A DNA stretch of 64,000 bases from Owenia fusiformis (Eukaryota; Annelida; Polychaeta; Sabellida; Oweniidae), in NCBI GenBank assembly GCA_903813345.2, contig CAIIXF020000006.1, forward strand, positions 31,912,024 through 31,976,023, written 5' to 3'. The translations under genes and the position numbers were made by a program. Below are positions 12,101-24,100 of the stretch, in pieces (position 1 is the first letter of the stretch; the number at the start of each line of letters is the position of its first letter). A model generated the notes under the pieces. It was not told where the DNA came from, searched no databases, and saw only the letters and a list, made by a program, of their open reading frames with translations.

Positions 12101-15100
12101 TGTATATTATAGGGGTCTGCGCATTATACCGAAACCCATTATACCGACGTGCATTATACTGAAACCCATTATACCGACGTGCATTATACTGAAACCCATT
12201 ATACCGACGCGCATTGTACCGAAAGGCATTATACTGAATGCCATAGTGCCGACGCACATTGTAAAGTTTTACTGTGTGTATCTATCTGTGTGTAACCTTT
12301 AAGAGACAATGCAAGCGCAACTTAATTGATAGACAAATTAGCGCTCGAACACACATTTAAAGTTTATTTGGAGTAAAATATAAGACAGTTTTTATGTTTT
12401 GATACATGATATCATTAATTAGAATTGACAAAAATCTTTACAAACGAGAGAACATGTATTTTGAGACTAGAACAACCTATCCTCAGAGATAGAAAAGCCA
12501 CCCATTCGTTTGTCTGTTTGTCCGTCTATTTGGAATACAACTTAATAGTTTGTAGGAATATGCCAATTGCCATAGGGCATCTGATTTAGAACAATCTTCG
12601 AAAATTGAAGCCAATTGAAAAAAGTTTCTGCCACAATTCTAACATTTATTCCGTATTGTCTAGGCTTTAATTCAAGGATCCCTTCTCGAGGGCAGAAAAA
12701 CGGTATAAAAATGTAAAAGAAAATACAGTAAATTAAATTGAAATTAAATGTAACGCATTGTATAGTACAGTAGATGATGAAGTATTTTCACGAACTGGTA
12801 TTTGAAATACCTAGCCACATATACAACGATCAACGCACCATTGGAAAGCTTATCTTGTCTTCTTTAGTCTCCTTTCTAACAGAAGTGAATCAACTGTTAC
12901 GCATTGAACTTTATTAATAGATGACAAAACATTTTTGCTGACTGACAATATTACACATGATTTGAAATAGGGAGCCACATGTACACAAACCATTGGAAAG
13001 CTTGTTTAGTGTTCTTTAATCTCATTCATAACAAAATCTGTTGCTATTTGCCTGGTTTTCCTGATTAAATATGCATGATTTTCAATAATACTTATTTCTA
13101 CTCTTATCATACATCTTCCATTACAAGCCTTTTTTCATCACAACTGAAATCATGGTGTCGGACTGTCAGTATACAGTAATGGTTTTCGGTACAACGCACA
13201 CGGATTTCGGTACAACGCGCATCGGTGTATCATGTTAATTGGTTTTCGGTACAATGCATGTCGGTTTATTGGTTTTCGGTACAATGCGTGTCGGTTTAAT
13301 GGGTTTCGATATAATGCGCGTCAGTACAATGAGGTGATCCCATATTATACATGTACCTATATTTACTGGATTACCTAATTTAAGGGGAAAAGCTGGTAAC
13401 AATAATTAATATCACTATGAGAAGCAATTATGAAGAAATGAGTAATTAGTACACTGTAGTTATGATCTTGTAGAACGCTGGTGGGGTCTGTAGTCAGTGT
13501 AGCTGTAACAATAGGGCAATTACATGTGACACTGAGACAGGATATTGCATCGACTGTGCCAACAACACTGCAGGCCAACATTGCGATATATGTGCACCTA
13601 AGTACTTTGGTAATGCCATGACTGAAAAGTGCCAACGTAAGTAAATTAATGTAATGATGCATGTCATGACTTAGAAAACTGTATGTATAATGCCTCAGTC
13701 ATATTTGATCTACGGTAACTGTACGGCGGTCGTAGCTTCCCAAAATCAAAAGAAAGATGCAGCATAAAATATAGGGATAATCAGTGCGATGTAAGATTTT
13801 CTATAACGATAACATCCACCATAGAGCAAATGTGACTGAGGCTTAACATACATTGAAATAAGATCATAACTCATTTGAGACATTACTGGAGTAAGTTGAC
13901 ACACAATCAATGCTCTATAATGCATAAGATCATCTAGGTCCTATTGGTTGAAGTTTTTGTACGTGGAAAATAAAGATAATTGATGGGCTTAGTCCAGTTT
14001 TTTGGCCAACATGTTAAACATGAATTAATACATTTTTAGTTTATTAAATATCCTCGTAACGTTTTAATGTTTGTTTCCTTGAATTTGTAGCATGTGCATG
14101 CAGTAACTTAGGTGCAACAGGGTTCTGTAACCACCTGACAGGGACCTGTGAATGTCATCCAAATGTACAAGGCCTTTCCTGTGATAGTTGCATTCTAAAT
14201 TCCTTCAACTATACAAGTGGTCAGGGATGCACTCTGTGTGACTGTGATCCTGTGGGCTCTATAGCAACTAGTTGTAACACTGTGAGTAAGAGGGGGAATA
14301 ACTTCCCATCCTATCATATGTCTCTATACTTGAGCAAAATATATTTTGACAATCAGTTTCTATTTTCAATCTAAATGTCCATAACAATAAAGTGTGTGGT
14401 CTCGGTAACACGACAGTATATAATTATGATGTTTACACTTCATGGTTAGGGTTACATTTACTCTTTGAAATTACCACCCAAATATCATAATTTTCATTCT
14501 CCATGATAAGTTGTGTGACTTTGTTTATCTCCTTAGTTTATTTGAGGCTAGGATACATGGTTTCGGAATGCATATGTGGATTGTTATGTCTAACAAACTA
14601 TTTACTGGAATAATTTCGTAATAGACATTATGCATACTTGATATGGAATTCTACATTAGAGTGAAATAAAAATATGAGGTATGAGTAAAAAGGTGTGACA
14701 GCTTTCCAATGGTGTATTGGAACTGCACACTATTTTCAAATATCACATATCATTTCGACCAAAAACAATAATTCTGAAGCATTTTGTAGCATAATGGGGC
14801 AACTGGACTTAATGACCCCTATCTCAGCCTATCTTGGTTCAAACTCTAAATGTTATCCAAAGTATAACATGACATTGAATTTGCCATTGTAAACTTTAAA
14901 AAAATTCATTTTGGCCATAGTCATATTTGTCCTTTTGAAATTGATTTTCATAAAATTAATAAATGACCCCTTGGGGATGAAAGAGTAAATATCTAATTTT
15001 GCATTCGATATTAGTTTCTGATGTAAGCACTTTTGAAAAACATGAAATACAATACTCTCTTTTCAGACAACTGGCCAATGTTTGTGTAGAACTCATGTGA

Positions 15101-18100
15101 TTGGTAGACAGTGCAACTACTGTGAGGACACCTATTGGAATGTTAATGAGGCGACTGGTTGTAATGAATGTGAGTGTAACCCTGCAGGGACCCTTAATAC
15201 AACAAGTGAGACATTTGGCAAATGTAACGTCACTAGTGGCCAGTGTACTTGTGCTAAGGAGGCAATCATAGGAGTCACCTGTGATCAATGTGCCAAGGGA
15301 ACTAAAGGTAAACTCATGTTTGTTTATTTTAAGGTACAGTTTGTACATTTGCAATTTTTATGCAACCCTTTATGTGTTCCTGAAACTAAATGGGACTCCA
15401 ATAAAGATTGCATAAAAATTCCAAATGAACACCTTATATAAGCTACCTGGAAGATGTTCAAATGATATTGCTGCCTTGTTTCATTGTATTACATACCTGG
15501 TATATCAACATCTACTGATTTTTTAAATTAAGAGATCACTTCATTAAATATGTGACTGACTTTTTCCAAATTGATCAATGATTTGAATTAATTTCAGTTG
15601 GCTTCCAGTTTGTTGAGGGTATTTATGTAGGAGAGTTCCCTGACTGTGAGTTATGTGGAGAATGCTATGATAACTGGGCCAAAAACATTGATGAAGTAGG
15701 AGTTGTAATACAACAGCAGTATGGGGTAGCCATAGATATATGGAATAACTATGGTGAGAAATACATAGAGGTTATTTACTGAGAGGGATTGAATAAGGGT
15801 TTTATTCCGAGGGACAATATGATATTGACCGAAGGGTAATATGATATTGACCGAGGGAGTGCAGCGACCGACTGTCAATATGATATTGCCCAAGGTCAAT
15901 ATCATATTTTCCGAGGAATAAACCCCATATTCAATCCCAACCAGAAATAGCCTATTTATTCTATAATAAACATGTAAGGTTATTCCTTCATATTTCCCTA
16001 GGAAAACAGTAGTATGATGAAATAAATATATATTATATTCCTAAATTGATGTACATTGTATGTGCTGTATACCTAGATGTACAATAAGAATACTACTATA
16101 CTGTATAGGTAATTATGTTTAGTGTAGCCACCTAGCTTCCTTCTCCCTCAAAATGTGAGTAAAGATAAATTGATTGCAATATTATTGTTCACATTTGAAA
16201 TGGCAATGCTTTATTGATTGTAACTTTTGGCAATATCAGACTCCTGCTGCCTTGTCATTTCTAGTATGATATGTTCAAATTGAGGTGTGCTGTTTTGCGA
16301 TCTGTTTTTACTTTTCTATTTCATTCTTGATTTAATGTGAAGTGATTTTGATAATAATACAATGAAGATGTCAACTGTTGCAGATAATGCAAGCACAAGT
16401 GAAGTTAGTCCATTGTTAGATGGTATTAGAGGAAACATATCTCAGGTGGAAAGTTCAATAGGATCAGCACAGACCATGACACAAAACCTATTGTATCTTC
16501 AACAGGGATTTGATCAGGTATGGAATACTATGTACCTAGTAGCCCAACAACACGGATTTCATCATGTTTAACCTATCAAGTAACAAATCAAAAGAGATTT
16601 TATAAGTTATGACAAATTGCGTAGCCCAACAACAGGGATTTCACCATGTTTAACCTATCAAGTAACAAATCAAAAGGGATTTTATAAGTTATGACAAATT
16701 GCGTAGCCCAACAACAGGGATTTCATCATGTTTAACCTATCAAGTAACAAATCAAAAGGGATTTCATCATGTTTAACCTATCAAGTAACAAATCAAAAGG
16801 GATTTTATAAGTTATGACAAATTGCGTAGCCCAACAACAGGGATTTCATCATGTTTAACATATCAAGTAACAAATCAAAAGGGATTTTATAAGTTATGAC
16901 AAATTGCGTAGCCCAACAACAGGGATTTCATGCATGTTTAACATATCAAGTAACAAATCAAAAGGGATTTTATAAGTTATGACAAATTGCGTAGCCCAAC
17001 AACAGGGATTTCATCATGTTTAACATATCAAGTAACAAATCAAAAGGGATTTTATAAGTTATGACAAATTGCGTAGCCCAACAACAGGGATTTCATCATG
17101 TTTAACATATCAAGTAACAAATCAAAAGGGATTTTATAAGTTATGACAAATTGCGTAGCCCAACAGCAGGGATTTCATCATGTTTAACATATCAAGTAAC
17201 AAATCAAAAGGGATTTTATAAGTTATGACAAATTGCGTAGCCCAACAACAGGGATTTCACCATGTTTAACATATCAAGTAACAAATCAAAAGGGATTTTA
17301 TAAGTTAATATTGACAAATTGCGTAGCCAAACAACAGGGATTTCATCATGTTTAACATATCAAGTAACAAATCAAAAGGGATTTTATAAGTTATGACAAA
17401 TTGCGTAGCCCAACAGCAGGGATTTCATCATGTTTAACATATCAAGTAACAAATCAAAAGGGATTTTATAAGTTATGACAAATTGCGTAGCCCAACAACA
17501 GGGATTTCATCATGTTTAACATATCAAGTAACAAATCAAAAGGGATTTTATAAGTTATGACAAATTGCGTAGCCCAACAACAGGGATTTCACCATGTTTA
17601 ACATATCAAGTAACAAATCAAAAGGGATTTTATAAGTTATGACAAATTGCGTAGCCCAACAACAGGGATTTCATCATGTTTAACCTATCAAGTAACAAAT
17701 CAAAAGGGATTTTATAAGTTATGACAAATTGCGTAGCCCAACAACAGGGATTTCATCATGTTTAACATATCAAGTAACAAATCAAAAGGGATTTTATAAG
17801 TTATGACAAATTGCGTAGCCCAACAACAGGGATTTCATCATGTTTAACATATCAAGTAACAAATCAAAAGGGATTTTATAAGTTATGACAAATTGCGTAG
17901 CCCAACAACAGGGATTTCATCATGTTTAACATATCAAGTAACAAATCAAAAGGGATTTTATAAGTTATGACAAATTGCGTAGCCCAACAACAGGGATTTC
18001 ATCATGTTTAACATATCAAGTAACAAATCAAAAGGGATTTTATAAGTTATGACAAATTGCGTAGCCCAACAACAGGGATTTCATGCATGTTTAACATATC

Positions 18101-21100
18101 AAGTAACAAATCAAAAGGGATTTTATAAGTTATGACAAATTGCATAGCCCAACAACAGGGATTTCATCATGTTTAACATATCAAGTAACAAATCAAAAGG
18201 GATTTTATAAGTTATGACAAATTGCGTAGCCCATCAACAGGATTTTTCTGAGTAACACAAATATGCATCCTTCTAATTTTGGAACAACTTTCTTAATTAT
18301 GCTGGAATCGTGCTTTACATTTTCAATATTAGGATAGCCTACATGTATATACAACTGGCAATTAGTATATGTATCATTGACTTCTGTATAAAGGAAATCA
18401 AATAATAAAGACAGAAATTTCAAATTCAGAAAATTGCATTGTCTAGATAGAAAATATTAATTCTCAACATTGCAAAGTCGTTGATGCTAAGCATTGAAGA
18501 ATCTGTTTACAGAAGAGATTCCAAATCACTTTAAAACTTAAGACATTTACATATCACATTTTGATAATATTCATCAAGACTACAATTATGATCCAAAGTG
18601 TTTAACTTTACGAAGGGTCTTTAAAAAATTTAAATATATGGACATTATAGCACAGATTGATATTTTTCCTATAATTGCAGATTCAAGCTGAAATTGAAAA
18701 ATTTAGTAGCTTGTTGAATGTCATAGAAGAGCTACGTGCTGTGATTAACAACAACTTGACGATTGCCAGACAATATACATCTGAAACGCAGGTCTCTCCA
18801 GGTGTCTTGAAGACAGCCAATCAGATATTGAATTCAACAATTGATGCCAGGAACCACTTGAATGACAGTTCCACAAATGCCACATCATCATATGATAACA
18901 TCATTGATATGGCTGATACACTGAGGAACTCAAATACAACAGTTCAAGAACTTATTACAAGAGTGGCAGAGTCTATGAACACCTTAGATGAAGCTATTGC
19001 TACCCGTGGCACAGTTGAGAGCATTATTGGAGGCAATTTTGAGGTGCAGTTTAACACAAACAATGATGCACTCACAAATGCTGCAGCCTTGGATGTAGGA
19101 TTCCCACCAAGGATAACTTCTGTTGGAGCCCAGTTGAATAGCACAACAGTCAACCTGACATTCTCTGAAAACATATGTGCAGAGGTGGAAGTATTGGCCA
19201 CAGACCTAAGGGACAGTATGTTGGGCAATATGACACATGCCCAGATTGTGAAGTTTAACTCAAGTGAGGCTGATCGCGTATCTCAGATGGGTCAGAGTGC
19301 TGCAAGAGCATACCAGGTATACAAATATGAAATAAGATTTCAGTTGTTCTTTTGAATTACCTTTTAGCATCAAATATGTGTCATTTTTCACTAAACTAAT
19401 CACATTGGAGAGGGGGAAAAATATCAATAATAAAAACATTATCTTACTGTCATGTAACTCATTCTTTGGTTGGTTAAACACATGTCACATGACAAAAATG
19501 CTGTCATATTCTTCTGTCTGTGTGTTGGCATGAGCTTTTAAGAGAAAAGGTTTTGGTTACTGTTCTTTATACAGTATTATCATGTCTATAAAACAGACCA
19601 AAATCATGTCTATGAAAAGGTAATCATCTCTATGAAACAAACCATAGCTCCTATAAAACAAACCATAGCTCCTATAAAACAGACCATATCTCCTATAAAA
19701 CAAACCATAGCTCCTATAAAACAAACCATAGCTCCTATAAAACAGACCATAGCTCCTATAAAACAAAACATAGCTCCTATAAAACAGACCATAGCTCCTA
19801 TAAAACAAACCATAGCTCCTATAAAACAGACCATAGCTCCTATAAAACAAACCATAGCTCCTATAAAACAGACCATAGCTCCTATAAAACAAACCATAGC
19901 TCCTATAAAACAGACCATAGCTCCTATAAAACAAACCATAGCTCCTATAAAACAGACCATAGCTCCTATAAAACAAACCATAGCTCCTATAAAACAGACC
20001 ATAGCTCCTATAAAACAAACCATAGCTCCTATAAAACAAACCATAGCTCCTATAAAACAGACCATAGCTCCTATAAAACAAACCATAGCTCCTATAAAAC
20101 AGACCATAGCTCCTATAAAACAAACCATAGCTCCTATTAAATAGACCATAGCTCCTATAAAACAAACCATAGCTCCTATAAAACAGACCATAGCTCCTAT
20201 AAAACAGACATCAACAATGATGTTGGATAATAACATAATAAATCAGACAATTGCTTCAGATAGCAGTGACTATTACAAGTGCCTTTTCATTACAAATGTG
20301 ACTTTATCTTCCAAGGAAACTGCACAATGGACTAAAGGCAACATGACTGATACCATTGAAAGTATAGCACAAGGAATGATTGACCTTCAGCAAGCAGATA
20401 ATGACTCATTAGATGCTTTAGCAATGGCTCAGAATACTCTGGGTGAGTACCACAACTTCTTATACCCAAGAGATACAAATAAAATATTTATCCAGTATTT
20501 ATGAATAAGTATAACTTAAGGCATGAGGTGTTTTCACCATGTGTGTATTAGTGTGTATTGGTCAAGTATCCCTCTTTTGATGGGTAGATTTATGACCCAA
20601 GGCTTGTAACTTGGTATTTGGCCAGAATAAGTTTTGAGTGGTTGATTCATCCACTGTTATAATTAATTCCAGGTATGAATTTGAGACAATTGGATGACAT
20701 TCAGAGCATTACATCAGAGATCACTGCCACTTCTATTGCTTCTATTGAGGTAGAACAGGTCTTTCAAGAGGCTGAAAGTGCACTAACTGAAGCAGAACAG
20801 GCATTACAAGTCACAGAGCAAGCACAGTAAGTACATGTACAACACTTGGAGAGGCTTTGCACAATATTTTGTCATTTTCAAACTGTAATAGAATAATATC
20901 ATGGAAATATCACTGTGAGGTTTATGAGATGACTAAGTTTTTCAGTGATGTGATTGACTAGGTAAACAATACATGTATATGACTAAGTGAATTATTTTTA
21001 TTCGAACAAATCAGTACATTCAATACAAAAGTTCACTTCATTCGACATAACAACAATTCAAAACATTTCCTAAATTCAATGCAACAATTCGATACATCTG

Positions 21101-24100
21101 TGAAATCCAATAACGCTTTTACCACACATTTACCCATTATTTATCAGTTAAACATAATTATCATTTTGAAACTTTTAATACAATGCATTTTCCTAATTAA
21201 AAATTCTTATTACATACATCTTTTTATTAGCCATATTTTCCGTTTACGTCCAAATTGTTCCAAATGATGTCACATTCTAACAGATCTTTATTTTCAGATT
21301 TTGTCAACCATATTTCTAGCCCCCTTTTCCAAAAACTACTCTTCACCTCATTAATACCTATAAAGTTTTCCATATCTATCTTGCTTTTGAGTACATTAAA
21401 ATTAACCCCTAACTTGGAAAGTTCAGCTTTTGGAATTATTTTCCATTTATCTTTGTCCTCACTAATCAATTTTGAAAACCATTTTACAACTAGACAACAG
21501 CAACGCCAAAGCGTATCAAATCCCATCGAACAGCCAGGCTGGCATTTTTACAAACAAAATATATAGCAAAAATGGCAGCCATTTTTCAAAATGGCCACCT
21601 TCTACCAAAAGTGTTATAGACAGTGTGCCATGCTTATAGTAATCATATACCAAATATGAACAAAATCGCTCCACTACTTTTCGAGTTATAGTAAAATATA
21701 TTAAAATGGCGGCCATTTTTCAAAATGGCCGCCTTCTACCAAAAGTGTCATTAATAGGGTCAAGATTGCAGTAAAAAATCCCATTGACGACCATTATAAC
21801 GTTTCATTTCATAATATATTCATGGGCACAGATCTAGCTCAGCGAAACAGTGCCCAGTGTTCATTGGAGTCTTGTCTAGCTTGCCGTTACAAAATAAGCA
21901 TACGGTGACCACACCGTTTTAGAGATAACTGAATCTGGAGAGAGCTACCACCGTAAAACTACCTGTTTCAGAAAATTATTCTGCTCTACATAGTCTCAAA
22001 AATCACTCCGCCATCTATAAAAATTCAGTTTCTAACCAAACTTGTAAATGTTTCCTGATAGATTAGTACTTACCCTATCGAGAATAAACCTTGATTCATT
22101 TATCAAACACTAGATGGCGCTGTGACGGGACAGAAAAGGAGAAAAAGCTTTTTATACAGAAAACCAAATAACCAACGGTAACCACTAGTATCCCTACTCC
22201 GGACTATATTCTAATAGACAGTGTGCCATGCTTATAGTATTCACATACCAAATATGAACAAAATCGCTCCACTACTTTTCGGGTTATAGTATAATGTATT
22301 TTACATTTTTAAATAAGCGGCCATTTTGAAAATCGGCTTTAGAGCAGAACTTCTACCCCCATAGGGTATGTGTGTACAAAATATGAACAAAATCGAGCCA
22401 ATGGTATTTGAGTTATTGCTCGGACGTACGTTCAATGGGATAACAAATGAGATTTGGATGAATTTGTTTTTTATGTGACATCCTTCACATGATTTTCGTA
22501 ACATCATTTTATAACTTGAAGCAGTTAATAACATTCATTCTGGGATTTAGATGCATACTCAAATTGTTTTTTTTTGTAGAAAACATTTCTTCTAATGCTC
22601 CTCAGTTCTCTTAGTGGCTCATTATGTAGAATGAATCAAGAATGAAGTGCTAATATAGTGCATATTCTTGAACCATGCCCCTGGGACACTGCTTGAATGC
22701 ATTGTTCATTATGGATACCATCATAGGACTATTTTACAATAAATAATAGATATATTAACATTTATTATAATGTTACAGGGATTCAGCTGAACAATCCCTG
22801 GGTCAAGTGCAGACCATCCAGCAGAATCTTGTGGAAGCCAGTCAGCTTAGAAATGACAGCACTAATATTCTAAATGAGGCTGTACAATCCAACACAACAG
22901 TCTCAAATATATTATCCCAGGTAAAGATTCCCTCCAGATTATACATGAAAATGCTATCCTTTTATGCAGTCCTAGTAGGTCTGGAACTATGAACTGTACA
23001 ATTGTAAGGTCAGAAATATTTGAACATTTTACACTCTCTTTCTTTGCTGTTATTTTAATTTGACCATTCCAGGTGAACACCAAGACAATGGCTGCTTCCA
23101 GTCTTGGAACAACAGCATCTGACATGTTGACCAATCTGCTGCAACAAACTGGTGTAATCCAGCAGTGTTTTGCTGACGAGGAAGCTGTCAGTGCAGACTA
23201 CTTTAATAAAGCCAAAGATCACTTGAATGCAGCAATAGCAACACAAACGGTATTTTCTATTTTTTATTCTAGCAAATTATAAATTATCTCAGCATTTTCA
23301 TAATGCATGGTCATATAATGCAATTTATAACTTCCGGCTTTTTGAATTGAGCATATATTGTAATTTCCTTCTTGAGCTGAGGCCTTTATTTTATATGATT
23401 CATCACATATGAAGAAGCAACTCTATGAAATAGCAAACTACATCTTGAATTCAACCACCATCTTGAAAATTCCTTCTTGAGCAGAGGTATGCCCATAAAG
23501 CATCAGCAATATTTTAACCAGCTCCACCTACTGGTGTTTGAGTAATTCCAGCTTTGTTTAGTGGGATAATTTAAGTGCTGGAAAGTAAAGAACCTAGAAT
23601 TACCAAAGAAACGCCTCACTGTAGGCTTCTTTTACTTAACTTAAAAATAAAATTCATTTTTCTTTCTCAAGAACAATTGTATGTCTTTTAGAATACCAGT
23701 TTAGTGTACTGCATAACAGCTATTCAAATTTACAATGCTGTTCCACTGTTGAGGAATGTGTCATTCTATTGATTTCAGAGTCAGGTTGACAATGGCAACT
23801 ACTTGCAAAGTCTCAGTGAAGAAATCTCAAGTAGCTATACTGATGCAACCTCCAAGATGGCCGACATTGAGGTTCTGGAAGGTGATGTTAACACTCTTGA
23901 AGATGACCTCCAAGCTGTTAAAGATATCACAAATTTAGCAGGTAAGGTAGCAGGGTAAAATCAAAATATTTGAACAGCCATGTGCTTCGTTCAAACAGAT
24001 ATACATACATTTCATCATACCCTACAGTGTATATTTGAATTTTTGATGCAGACTGGAGGATATCTGCAGAGTCCCTATTAATCATAAACACCTGCTACAT

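Noticed and set aside
16540-18237. CRISPR-like regular repeats
   Set aside because: The repeats are contiguous minisatellite units with no unique spacers, and this is animal DNA.
19557-20236. Three open frames of 170-208 codons on both strands
   Set aside because: They are translations of a 21-bp tandem repeat. The length divides by three, so frames stay open without coding meaning.
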